Assembly (NCBI RefSeq): GCF_013409345.1
Contig: NZ_JACCBB010000001.1
Location: 1,302,001 to 1,366,000 of the forward strand
DNA length: 64,000 bases
Reading direction: 5' to 3'
Source of the DNA: Kineococcus aurantiacus
GTDB lineage: Bacteria; Actinomycetota; Actinomycetes; Actinomycetales; Kineococcaceae
Positions 43,757 to 52,482 of this stretch are shown piece after piece. A program made the position numbers and the translations under genes. Every line of letters begins with the position of its first letter. The stretch's first letter is position 1. Below the pieces are notes generated by a model, which was given only the letters and a program-made list of their open reading frames with translations, did not search any database and had not been told where the DNA came from.

Positions 43757-45126
43757 CCGAGGAGTTCTTCGACGTCGGCGGCGGCGGCCCGGCCCGAGCG
43801 CAGCGCGCCGTCGACGTGCTGGTACCCCTCGGCGGCCAGGTCGGAGCAGGCCCAGTGGATGCGCCCGACGGGGGTGCGCTGGTCGGCGCCGTAGCGGGCC
43901 AGGCCCCCGAGGTCGAAGCTGGCGGCGTAGGCGCCGCGCGTCCACTCCTCGCTGCCCCAGTCGGACTCGTAGTAGGCCACCGGTTCCCGCGCCTCGTCGC
44001 CGAGGAACTGCGCGACGGAGTCCAGGACCGCGGCGCGGCGCTCGGCCTCGGGCAGCGCGAGGACGGCGTCGGCCTTCTCGTCGGCGACGAAGGCGACGAG
44101 GGTGCCGCGGTCGTCGCCGTGGAGGGTGTTGTCGTAGACCTCCTGCACGAGGGTGGAGGTCCCGAAGCAGGTGCCGGACAGCCCCGCCTCGCGCCAGAAC
44201 GGCGTGGCGTAGGTGGCGTGGACCTTGATGACCAGGCCCATGGACAGGTGCTGGTGCATCTGGTGCTGGCGGCGCGGCAGCGGCGGGTCGTAGCTGATGC
44301 GGGAGAACAGCGGCGGCGGGACGGCGACGACGACGCGCTGGGCGCGCACGGTCACCCGGTCGGACTCCACGACGACGCCGTCCCCGTCGTCACCGCTGGT
44401 CTGCCGGATCGTGCGGACCGGGGTGCTGAGGTGGACGCGGTCGCCGAGCTCGGCGGCCAGGTGCTGCGAGACGCTCTGCATGCCGCCGACGACGCGGCGG
44501 TCGAGGATGAAGCACTCGTCGGTGAGGTTGGTGAACGAGCCCGCCGAGGCGGCCATGAGCACGGCCTGCAGGGTGGAGAAGGCGTGGGCGGGTTTGGTCA
44601 GCATGGCGCCGGCGATGAACAGCTCGACGGCGGTGCGCGCCTCCTCGTCGTCGGACTGCTGCCGCAGCCAGGCCTCGAAGGAGATCGTGTCGAGCTCGCG
44701 GGCGCGCGGGTGCGCCCACGGCTGCGTCGCGCCGACGGAGGCGACGAGGTCGTCCATGAGCTCGGTGAGGCGGGTGATCTCCTTGGCGGTGGCGTCGGGG
44801 ACGGGGAAGGTCTCCCCGCGGTAGCGCGTGCGGACGCCGTCGAGGCCGATGAAGACGGACTCGCCCTCGCGGTACCGCGGGTAGGTCTCGAACCCGATCT
44901 CGTCGAGCAGGCCCAGCAGCTCGGTCTGGTCCGGGGAGATCCACTGGCCGCCGATCTCCAGGGTGACGCCGTCGTGCTCCTCGGTGTGGGTGCGGCCGCC
45001 GACGCGGTCGCGGGCCTCGAGGACGACGACGTCCCGGCCGGCCCGGGTGAGGTGCCGGGCGGCGTTGAGACCGGCGGGACCGGCTCCCACGACCACGACG
45101 TCGGCGGTGACTTCGGTGGGGCTCAC
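43753..45126 (-). CDS. puo: Flavin-containing putrescine oxidase-like amine oxidase
   Basis: The 457-residue protein has the FAD-binding VVVVGAGPAGLNAARHL and VLEARDRVGGRTHTEE, and along its length matches Rhodococcus putrescine oxidase as I recall it, including LEIGGQWISPDQTELLGLL, FIAGAMLTKPAHAFSTLQ, PPLPRRQHQMHQHLSMG and YYESDWGSEEWTRGAYAASF. It should oxidise putrescine to 4-aminobutanal and release peroxide and ammonia; a broader monoamine-oxidase role is possible. GTG 45126 has GGAGG 4 bases upstream. A near-consensus promoter and a TetR-type operator precede it. Peroxide made here would be handled by the catalase and OsmC elsewhere in the window. Confidence 0.9.
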   Translation of the reverse strand: MSPTEVTADVVVVGAGPAGLNAARHLTRAGRDVVVLEARDRVGGRTHTEEHDGVTLEIGGQWISPDQTELLGLLDEIGFETYPRYREGESVFIGLDGVRTRYRGETFPVPDATAKEITRLTELMDDLVASVGATQPWAHPRARELDTISFEAWLRQQSDDEEARTAVELFIAGAMLTKPAHAFSTLQAVLMAASAGSFTNLTDECFILDRRVVGGMQSVSQHLAAELGDRVHLSTPVRTIRQTSGDDGDGVVVESDRVTVRAQRVVVAVPPPLFSRISYDPPLPRRQHQMHQHLSMGLVIKVHATYATPFWREAGLSGTCFGTSTLVQEVYDNTLHGDDRGTLVAFVADEKADAVLALPEAERRAAVLDSVAQFLGDEAREPVAYYESDWGSEEWTRGAYAASFDLGGLARYGADQRTPVGRIHWACSDLAAEGYQHVDGALRSGRAAAADVEELLG

Positions 45127-45167
45127 GGGACCTCCAAGGTCCGATCGGCGCAAAGTGATCGGCCTTC

Positions 45168-45196
45168 ATTAATGGCCCGCGGCCGTCCGGTGTCAA
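45168..45196 (-). promoter_or_regulatory. Near-consensus promoter and operator of the puo operon
   Basis: On the minus strand a perfect TTGACA -35 (45191-45196) is spaced 17 bases from an ATTAAT -10 (45168-45173). The -10 lies inside the palindrome CATTAATG, itself flanked by GGCC on both sides. GATCGG occurs twice downstream (14 bases apart). The palindrome is the best candidate for the divergent TetR repressor. Confidence 0.7.
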
Positions 45197-45218
45197 GGTC
45201 GTGCGCGAGGATGCACCC

Positions 45219-45896
45219 GTGTCCGCGCCACCCCCACCCCCCCGGCCGCCGGCCCGGCGCGGGCGCGGTCGCCCCACCAGCCCCGTCCTCACCGGCGACG
45301 GGATCACCGCCGAGGCCGTGCGCCTGCTGGAGGAGCGCGGCCGCGACGGCCTGACGATGGCGGCGCTCGCGCGCCGGCTGGGGGTCTCCCCCAGCGCGCT
45401 CTACAACCACGTGGCGACCAAGCAGGACGTCCTGCGCGCCGTGCAGGACGACGTCAACCGCCGCATCGACTGCTCCGGGTTCGACGGCCCGCCCTGGGAC
45501 GAGGCCCTGGCCCGCTGGGCGTGGTCCTACCGCGACGCCTACGCCCGCCACCCCGCGCTCGTCCCGATCATCGCCGTCACGCCCGTGAGCAGCGCCCCGC
45601 ACACGGTCGCGATGTACGAACGGGTCAGCGCCGGCCTGCTCGCCGGGGGGTGGCCCGCGCACCTCGTCACGAACGTCGTCGTGGCGGTCGAGTCGTTCGT
45701 GCTCGGCTCGGCGCTGGACACCCAGTCCCCCGAGGACATCTTCGACCCGGGGGAACTGGACGCCCCGACGGTCCGGACGGCGAACGCCGCCCGGCCGGGA
45801 GGGGACACGGCGCGGGCGGCGTTCGACCTCGGGCTCGAGGCGCTGCTGACGGGGTTGCGGGCCGTCCTGGCGCAGCAGGGTCCTCAGGAGGGGTAG
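45219..45896 (+). CDS. TetR family regulator of the putrescine oxidase operon
   Basis: A 225-residue TetR protein. The helix-turn-helix is ITAEAVRLLEERGRDGLTM, AALARRLGVSPSALYNHVAT. The C-terminal half has a TetR_C-type core (YARHPALVPIIAVTPVS) that would bind the inducer. An Arg/Gly/Pro-rich lead precedes the DNA-binding domain. GTG 45219 is chosen because GAGG lies 8 bases upstream; GTG 45201 is a longer alternative. It is divergent from the putrescine oxidase operon, whose -10 lies in a palindrome, so it probably represses that operon and responds to a polyamine or its aldehyde. Confidence 0.85.
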   Translation: MSAPPPPPRPPARRGRGRPTSPVLTGDGITAEAVRLLEERGRDGLTMAALARRLGVSPSALYNHVATKQDVLRAVQDDVNRRIDCSGFDGPPWDEALARWAWSYRDAYARHPALVPIIAVTPVSSAPHTVAMYERVSAGLLAGGWPAHLVTNVVVAVESFVLGSALDTQSPEDIFDPGELDAPTVRTANAARPGGDTARAAFDLGLEALLTGLRAVLAQQGPQEG

Positions 45897-46018
45897 CGGA
45901 CGGCCCGGCCCCGCCCGCCGACCCGACGGGAACCCGTTCGGACGGGCCCGACCGGGGCCGGGAACTGCGCAGCAGCCCACAGCCCGTCCCTTCGCAGGTG
46001 GTCCGACGCGGTGGGCTC

Positions 46019-46024
46019 TAGGCT
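46019..46024 (+). promoter_or_regulatory. Leaderless -10 box for the AAA+ gene
   Basis: TAGGCT (TANNNT) ends 6 bases before ATG 46031 with no ribosome site between. The remaining sequence from 45897 shows nothing else I recognise. Confidence 0.55.
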
Positions 46025-46030
46025 CGCGGC

Positions 46031-47083
46031 ATGGCCCTCAACCGCAAGGCGCTCGACGACCTGCGCGACACGGTCGGGCAACTCGGCGAGCGCCTCAGCG
46101 ACCAGCTCGGACGCTCCGGTCTGCGCGGCGCGGACGAACTGGGTGAACGCCTCGGGAACCGCAGCGGGGTTCGTCCCGGGCCGGCTCGACCCCTCTCGGT
46201 GCTGCAGGCCGAACTCGACGGCCTCGTCGGCCTGGACACGGTGAAGGAACAGGTGCGGGCGCTCGTCGCCTTCCTGCAGGTGCAGGCGCGTCGCAAGACC
46301 CACGGCCTGCCCGAAGCGGCCACGTCGCAGCACCTGGTCTTCCTGGGCAACCCCGGCACCGGCAAGACCACGGTGGCGCGACTGCTCGCCGAGATGTACC
46401 GGGCGGTCGGCCTGCTGCAGAAGGGTCACCTGGTCGAGGTCGACCGCGCCGGCCTCGTCGGGCAGTACGTCGGGGAGACGGCCGTCAAGACCGACCGGGT
46501 GATCCGCCGGGCCCTCGACGGCGTCCTGTTCATCGACGAGGCCTACTCCTTGGCCCCCGAGGGTGAGGGCCGCCTCGACTTCGGGACGGAAGCCGTCGAG
46601 GTCCTGCTCAAGCGCATGGAGGACCACCGCCACCGCCTGGTGGTCATCGTGGCCGGCTACCCCCGGCTGATGGAGTCCTTCCTGCTGTCCAACCCGGGTC
46701 TGCGATCGCGCTTCGCGCGTGAGGTCGACTTCCCCGACTACTCCACCGACGAGCTCCAGGAGATCTTCGCGATCATCGCCGCTCAGCACGAGTACGAGTT
46801 GGCGCCCGGCGCCGAGGAGACGCTGCGCCGCATCCTCGCCGGTCTGCACCCCGGCGAGGAGTCCGGCAACGCCCGTTTCGCCCGCACGTTGTTCGAGCAG
46901 GCCCTCAACCGCCAAGCGCTGAGGCTGACCCGCGACGGGGCCCGCAGCGCCGACGACCTCGACCGCGCGGACGTCGTGACGCTGACCTCCGACGACATCG
47001 CCGACGCCGCCCGCGCGCTGGGCGAAGAACCCCTGCCACTGCCCGCACCCGACCCGACGGGTTGGCGACGCTGGCTGGCGTGA
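46031..47083 (+). CDS. CbxX/CfqX (SpoVK-like) AAA+ ATPase
   Basis: The 350-residue protein carries one AAA+ module of the CbxX/EccA-C type: LDGLVGLDTVKEQVRAL, Walker A FLGNPGTGKTTVARLL, GLVGQYVGETAVKT, Walker B GVLFIDEAYSL, sensor VVIVAGYP, and the arginine-finger region NPGLRSRFAREVDFPDY. A roughly 55-residue amphipathic N-terminal extension precedes it. Relatives remodel Rubisco (CbbX) or serve type VII secretion (EccA), but neither rubisco nor ESX genes are nearby, so the client is unknown. Codon use is slightly less GC-rich than that of its neighbours. It stands alone between a TetR gene and the convergent pca genes. Confidence 0.87.
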   Translation: MALNRKALDDLRDTVGQLGERLSDQLGRSGLRGADELGERLGNRSGVRPGPARPLSVLQAELDGLVGLDTVKEQVRALVAFLQVQARRKTHGLPEAATSQHLVFLGNPGTGKTTVARLLAEMYRAVGLLQKGHLVEVDRAGLVGQYVGETAVKTDRVIRRALDGVLFIDEAYSLAPEGEGRLDFGTEAVEVLLKRMEDHRHRLVVIVAGYPRLMESFLLSNPGLRSRFAREVDFPDYSTDELQEIFAIIAAQHEYELAPGAEETLRRILAGLHPGEESGNARFARTLFEQALNRQALRLTRDGARSADDLDRADVVTLTSDDIADAARALGEEPLPLPAPDPTGWRRWLA

Positions 47084-47135
47084 TCCCGCGGGGGTGTCCC
47101 GGCTCGGAGGACGTCATCGCCGCCTCGTCCGCCCG

Positions 47136-47785
47136 TCACGCGATCGTCAGACCCACCAGCAGATCACGCAGTTCGGCGACGCTCGTCCCCCAGGTCTCCT
47201 CCACGACCACCTCGCCGCCGCGCAACGAGAGCACGGCCTCCTCGCTGTAGACGCGCGAGACGCACCCCACACCCGTCAGCGGGTAGGTGCAGCGCGGGAC
47301 GAGCTTGGGGGTCCCGTCGCGCCCGCGCAACGGCATGACGACGTACACGGCCCGCGCCCCTGTGGCCAGGTCCATGGCGCCCCCGACGGCGGGGATGGCG
47401 TCGGGCGCCCCGGTGTGCCAGTTCGCCAGGTCCCCGTTCACCGCGACCTGGTAGGCGCCCAGCACGCAGACGTCGAGGTGGCCGCCGCGCATCATGGCGA
47501 AGCTGTCGGCGTGGTGGAAGTAGGAGGCGCCGGGGGTCTCGACGACGGGGACCTTCCCCGCGTTCACGAGGTCGGGGTCGACCTCGTCGCCGACGGCGGC
47601 CCGGCCCATCCCGAGCATCCCGTTCTCGGTGTGCAGCACGACGCCCGATTCTGGGGACAGGTGGTCGGCCACCAGGGTGGGGCGCCCGATGCCGAGGTTC
47701 ACGTACGCCCCCTCGGGGATGTCGCGGGCGACGCGCGCGGCCAGCTCGTCCTTCGACAGCGGCCCGCGGTCCAGGTGCTCGACGG

Positions 47786-47789
<4 letters not shown>
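47136..47789 (-). CDS. pcaJ: 3-oxoadipate CoA-transferase beta subunit
   Basis: The 217-residue subunit B of a family I CoA-transferase carries the catalytic Glu in VVLHTENGMLGMG. Further motifs are AYVNLGIGRPTLVADHL, ADSFAMMRGGHLDVCVLGAYQ and VVMPLRGRDGTPKLVPRCTY. GTG 47789 overlaps the stop of the alpha subunit (GTGA). The context, thiolase then alpha and beta subunits, matches the final steps of the beta-ketoadipate pathway; an acetoacetate CoA-transferase is the main alternative. Confidence 0.9.
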
Positions 47790-48462
<673 letters not shown>

Positions 48463-48466
<4 letters not shown>

Positions 48467-49647
48467 CGGGTCTCCCCGGCGTTCTCCAGGACGACGGCGA
48501 GCGCCTGCCCGACGCCGATGCAGATCGCGGCGACGCCCCAGCGGACCCGCTCGCGCCGCATCCGCTCGGTGAGGGTCCCCACGACGCGGCCGCCGGAGGC
48601 TCCCAGGGGGTGCCCGAGGGCGATGGCCCCGCCGCGGGTGTTGACGATGTCCGGGTCGACCTTCCAGGCGTCCAGGCAGGCCAGGGACTGCACGGCGAAG
48701 GCCTCGTTGAGCTCCACGGCACCGACCTGGTCCCAGCCGATCCCGGCCCGGGCCAGCGCCCGGTTCGCCGCCTCGACGGGGGCGAACCCGAAGTCCTGCG
48801 GGTCGAGCGCGAACGCGCCCCGGCCGGCGACGCGGGCGAGGGGTTCGCGGCCGAGCGCGGCGGAGGCCGAGCCCACGAGGACGGCGGACGCGCCGTCGCT
48901 CAGCGGGGAGGCGTTGCCCGCGGTGATGGTGCCGCCGAAGGCGGGTTTCAGGCCCGCGAGGCGTTCGACGGTGGAGTCGGCGCGGATGCCCTCGTCGCGG
49001 GCGAGCCCGTCGACGGCGACGACGAGCTCGTCGTAGAAACCCTCGTCCCAGGCGGCGGCGGCGAGGCGGTGGGAGCGGACGGCGAACTCGTCCTGGCGGT
49101 CGCGGGAGATGCCGAACCGCTGCTGCAGGAGCTCGTTGGCGCCGCCGAGGCTGACGGTCCACTCCTTCGGCATGCGCGGGTTGACCAGCCGCCACCCCAG
49201 GGTGGTGGAGGGGGCGGTGACGTCGCCGGCGGGGAAGGCGCGGGAGGGTTTGGGCAGCACCCAGGGGGCGCGGGTCATGGACTCCACGCCCCCGGCGACG
49301 ACGACGTCGGCGTCGCCGGTCTCCACGGCCCGCGAGGCGGCGAACAGGGCGTCGAGGCCGGAGCCGCAGAGCCGGTTGACGGTGCTGCCGGGGACGGAGG
49401 TGGGCAGCCCGGCGAGCAGGACGGCCATGCGCGCCACGTTGCGGTTGTCCTCCCCCGCGCCGTTGGCCAGGCCGAGGACGACCTCGTCGACGGCGGCGGG
49501 GTCCAGGCCGGGTGAGCGGTCGACGACGGCGCGCACGACGGTGGCGGCGAGGTCGTCGGGGCGGGTCTCGGCGAGGGCGCCGCCGAACTTCCCGAAGGGT
49601 GTCCGCACGGCGTCGTAGACGAAGGCTGGGGAGGCGGGCGAGGGCAC
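48463..49647 (-). CDS. pcaF: 3-oxoadipyl-CoA thiolase
   Basis: The 394-residue thiolase has the acyl-accepting Cys in STVNRLCGSGLDALFAAS, the His in NTRGGAIALGHPLGASGGRV, and the second Cys in AAICIGVGQALAVVLE. NRNVARMAVLLAGLPTSVPG and GVESMTRAPWVLPKP are typical of the PcaF/PaaJ branch. It releases acetyl-CoA and succinyl-CoA from 3-oxoadipyl-CoA. GTG 49647 begins it, divergent from a LysR gene. The upstream aromatic-ring steps are not in the window, so the locus handles only the shared lower pathway. Confidence 0.9.
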
Positions 49648-49702
49648 GGGTCCACTTTCACCCTGTCCGCGCCCATACGTCCAATATCGGTTGTGGAGCG
49701 GA

Positions 49703-49723
49703 TCGGTACTTCGCGAGTATCGA
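49703..49723. promoter_or_regulatory. Probable LysR operator between pcaF and lysR
   Basis: TCGGTACT and AGTATCGA form an imperfect inverted repeat (7 of 8 positions) around a 5-base centre. It is A/T-rich for this genome and contains a T-N11-A pattern, ending 3 bases before the LysR start. Confidence 0.55.
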
Positions 49724-49726
49724 CGG

Positions 49727-50605
49727 GTGACCCTGCGCCGCCTGGAGTACTTCGTCGCCGTCGCCGAGCAGGGCTCGTTCAGCGCGGCCGCCCGCTCGCT
49801 GCACGTGGCCCAGCCGCCGCTGTCGACGCAGGTGCGGGCGCTGGAGCGGGAGCTGGGCGCGGACCTGTTCGACCGCTCGGGCCGCACCCCGGGGCTCACG
49901 GCCGCCGGCCGGGCCCTGCTGCCCGAGGCCCGCCGGATCCTGGCCGCCTACGACCGCCTGGCCACGACCGCGCGGCACGCGCGCGAGGGCGGCGTGGGGC
50001 GGCTGCGGGTGGGGCTGGTGCCCTCGGCCACCGCCGGGGCGCTGCCGGAGGTGCTGCGGCGCGTGCGCGAGGAGCTGCCCGGGCTGGAGGTCTCCCTCGT
50101 CGAGGGCCGGCCGCCGGAGCTGCTGCGCCGCCTGGACCTGGACGACCTCGACGTCGTCCTGCTCTACGCCGTGCCCGACGGCCCGCAGCTGGCCTCCCGG
50201 GTCCTGTCGGCCGAACCGCTCGTGCTGGCGGTGCCGGCCGGTCACCGCCTCGCGGCCCTGCCCGCCGTCCCCGTCGCCGAGCTGGAGCGCGAACCGGTCC
50301 TGCTGCCGGCCCGCCACGGCGACGACGGGCTGCGCGAGCGCACCACGGCCCTGCTGTCCGGGGTGCACGTGCGCGTCGTGCAGGACGACCTGTGGATGGT
50401 GCAGACGGTGGTGGCGCTCGTGGCCGCGGGGCTGGGCTGCGCCGTCGTCCCGGCGTCCACGGCCGGTTCCCGGCCCGGGGCGGTGCAGTACCGCCCGTTC
50501 GCCGGGACGCGCACGGACCTCGAACTGGTCGCGACGTGGCGCGTCGACCGCGACCACCCGCCGGTCGCGCGGTTCCTGGCGGCGTGGAGCGCCCCGGCCG
50601 GCTGA
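49727..50605 (+). CDS. LysR family regulator of the pca genes
   Basis: A 292-residue LysR protein: N-terminal winged helix (LRRLEYFVAVAEQGSFSAA, RSLHVAQPPLSTQVRALE, LFDRSGRTPGLTAAG) and a periplasmic-binding-like effector domain (LRVGLVPSATAGALPEVLRR). GTG 49727 is the family-standard start; the frame continues upstream through the operator. It is divergent from pcaFIJ, as PcaQ- or CatR-like activators usually are, and probably responds to a pathway intermediate. The downstream ThDP operon runs in the same direction, but its separate promoter and palindromes suggest independent control. Confidence 0.87.
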   Translation: MTLRRLEYFVAVAEQGSFSAAARSLHVAQPPLSTQVRALERELGADLFDRSGRTPGLTAAGRALLPEARRILAAYDRLATTARHAREGGVGRLRVGLVPSATAGALPEVLRRVREELPGLEVSLVEGRPPELLRRLDLDDLDVVLLYAVPDGPQLASRVLSAEPLVLAVPAGHRLAALPAVPVAELEREPVLLPARHGDDGLRERTTALLSGVHVRVVQDDLWMVQTVVALVAAGLGCAVVPASTAGSRPGAVQYRPFAGTRTDLELVATWRVDRDHPPVARFLAAWSAPAG

Positions 50606-50650
50606 CCCGACCGCCGCGCGGGGTGAGCGGGGGGTGAGCGGACGGGGGCG

Positions 50651-50757
50651 GTTCACCGCCGTGCGCGGTGAACAACGCCCTGTCTTCACAGGGGTGGAAG
50701 GAGCGGGGAAGATTCCGCCGGCGGAGGCCTGCCCACCGCGCCGGGCCTCACTAGCGT
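50651..50757 (+). promoter_or_regulatory. Operator-like palindromes and leaderless promoter of the ThDP-gabD operon
   Basis: Two perfect inverted repeats lie upstream: GTTCACCGC/GCGGTGAAC around 5 bases (50651-50673), and CCCTGT/ACAGGG around CTTC (50678-50693). A TANNNT box (TAGCGT, 50752-50757) ends 7 bases before GTG 50765, implying a leaderless transcript. The first palindrome contains GTTCACC but has no 11-base direct partner, so it is probably not a PHO box. Confidence 0.55.
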
Positions 50758-50764
50758 CCCGGAC

Positions 50765-52450
50765 GTGACCGAACTCCTGGCGGCACCGTCCCCCTCCCCG
50801 AACCCACCCGGTCCCCGCGCCCCCCGCAGCGCGGGCCACGTCGTCGTGGAGGCGCTCGCCGCGCACGGCGTCGAACGCGTCTACGTCGTGCCGGGCGAGA
50901 GCTACCTCGACGTGCTCGACGGCCTGCACGACTCCGGCATCCAGACGGTCGTGACCCGCCACGAGGGCGGCGCGGCCTACATGGCCGAGGCCGACGGCAA
51001 GATGCACCGGCGCCCCGGCATCGCCATGGTGACCCGCGGCCCGGGCGCGGCCAACGCCCACGTCGGCCTGCACACCGCCTGGCAGGACGCCACGCCCATG
51101 GTGCTGTTCGTCGGGCTCATCCCCTTCGACCACCGCGACCGGGAGGCGTTCCAGGAGTTCGACGTCAAGGCGTGGTTCGACACCGGTGCCAAGCGCGTCA
51201 TGGTCCTGGACAACGCCGAGCGCGCCTCCGAGATCGTCGCCGAGGCGATGTTCGCCGCCAGCAGCGGCCGGCCCGGCCCGGTCGTCGTCGGGCTGCCCGA
51301 GGACGTCCTGCGCCACGAGGTGCACACCCCGGCCCACCCGCCCATCCCCGTCGCCACCGGCGGCATGACCGCCCGGGACGTCGACGCCCTCACCCGGGCG
51401 CTCGCGGGCGCGGCCAAACCGCTGTTCGTCACCGGCGGCAACGACTGGACCCCCGCCGCCGCGCAGCAGCTCACGGCCTGGCTGGAGAGGCACCGCATCC
51501 CCGCGGCCGCCGAGTGGCGCACCGAGGGCACCGTCCCCTTCGACTCCCCCAGCTACGTCGGCCCCATCGGCTACGGGCGGCCGAAACCGACCTACGACCT
51601 GCTGGAGGAGACCGACCTGCTCGTCTTCGTCGGCACGGTCCCCGGCGACACCATCACCGACGGTTTCGTGGTGCGCCAGGACTGGTCCCGCAAGAACTTC
51701 CTGGTGACGATGGACCCCTCGCTGCGCGGGCGCAGCGGCGCGGTGTCGTACCAGGTCGTCGCCAAACCCGACGTGTTCGTGCGCGACCTGGCCGGCATCG
51801 ACCTCGACGTCCGGCCGGAGTGGGTGGCCTGGACGCGGCGGATGCGCGCCGAGCAGGAGCGGTTCGCCGCCCTGCCGCCGGCCACCCCCTCCCCCGGCCC
51901 GGCGCGCGTGGACACCTTCATGGCGAACCTCGTGCCCGGCCTGCCCCGCGACGCGATCGTGACGTTCGGGGCCGGTGAGCACACCAACTGGGCCCACCGG
52001 TACTTCCCCACCCACGGGTTCGCCACGATGCTCAGCGCCCGCAACGGGTCCATGGGGTACTCCGTCCCCTCCGCCGTCGCGGCGTCCCTGTCGTACCCGG
52101 GCCGGCGGGTCGTGACCGTCGCCGGGGACGGCGAGTTCCTCATGAACGGCCAGGAACTGGCCACCGCCGCGCAGTACGGGGCGACACCGCTGGTCGTGGT
52201 GGTGGACAACGCCGAGTACGGCACGATCCGCACCCACCAGGAACGGCACTACCCGGGCCGGATCAGCGGGACCCAGCTGAAGAACCCCGACTTCGCGCTC
52301 GTGGCGCAGGCCTTCGGCGGGTTCGGCGTCCGCGCCGAACGCGACGCCGACGTCCCCGGCGCCCTGGCCGCCGCCCTGCGGGCCATCGACGAGGAGCACG
52401 TGTTCGCCCTCGTCCACCTCGTCGTCGAGCAGCGCACCCGCGCGTACTGA
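50765..52450 (+). CDS. Thiamine-diphosphate-dependent enzyme, acetolactate-synthase-like
   Basis: The 561-residue enzyme has the three ThDP domains: N-terminal Pyr domain with the activating Glu (VVTRHEGGAAYMAEADGK), a central domain, and a C-terminal PP domain with the Mg/ThDP motif GDGEFLMNGQELATAAQYG ending VVVVDNAEYGT. The usual second NN of that motif is DN-A. It is not a standard acetolactate synthase because no small subunit gene follows and FAD-type motifs are weak. It sits 32 bp upstream of a semialdehyde dehydrogenase, so it may be a 2-oxoacid decarboxylase feeding an aldehyde to it; the substrate is unknown. GTG 50765 follows a -10 box and has no ribosome site. Confidence 0.85.
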   Translation: MTELLAAPSPSPNPPGPRAPRSAGHVVVEALAAHGVERVYVVPGESYLDVLDGLHDSGIQTVVTRHEGGAAYMAEADGKMHRRPGIAMVTRGPGAANAHVGLHTAWQDATPMVLFVGLIPFDHRDREAFQEFDVKAWFDTGAKRVMVLDNAERASEIVAEAMFAASSGRPGPVVVGLPEDVLRHEVHTPAHPPIPVATGGMTARDVDALTRALAGAAKPLFVTGGNDWTPAAAQQLTAWLERHRIPAAAEWRTEGTVPFDSPSYVGPIGYGRPKPTYDLLEETDLLVFVGTVPGDTITDGFVVRQDWSRKNFLVTMDPSLRGRSGAVSYQVVAKPDVFVRDLAGIDLDVRPEWVAWTRRMRAEQERFAALPPATPSPGPARVDTFMANLVPGLPRDAIVTFGAGEHTNWAHRYFPTHGFATMLSARNGSMGYSVPSAVAASLSYPGRRVVTVAGDGEFLMNGQELATAAQYGATPLVVVVDNAEYGTIRTHQERHYPGRISGTQLKNPDFALVAQAFGGFGVRAERDADVPGALAAALRAIDEEHVFALVHLVVEQRTRAY

Positions 52451-52482
52451 CCCCGCACCCCGAACCCGAGGAGGACCCGGAC

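Noticed and set aside
50651-50673. PHO box upstream of the ThDP gene
   Set aside because: It contains GTTCACC but as an inverted repeat, without the 11-base direct-repeat partner that defines PHO boxes.
50765-52450. Annotation as acetolactate synthase large subunit
   Set aside because: There is no small subunit gene, the cofactor motif is atypical, and the downstream gene is a dehydrogenase and not ilvC.
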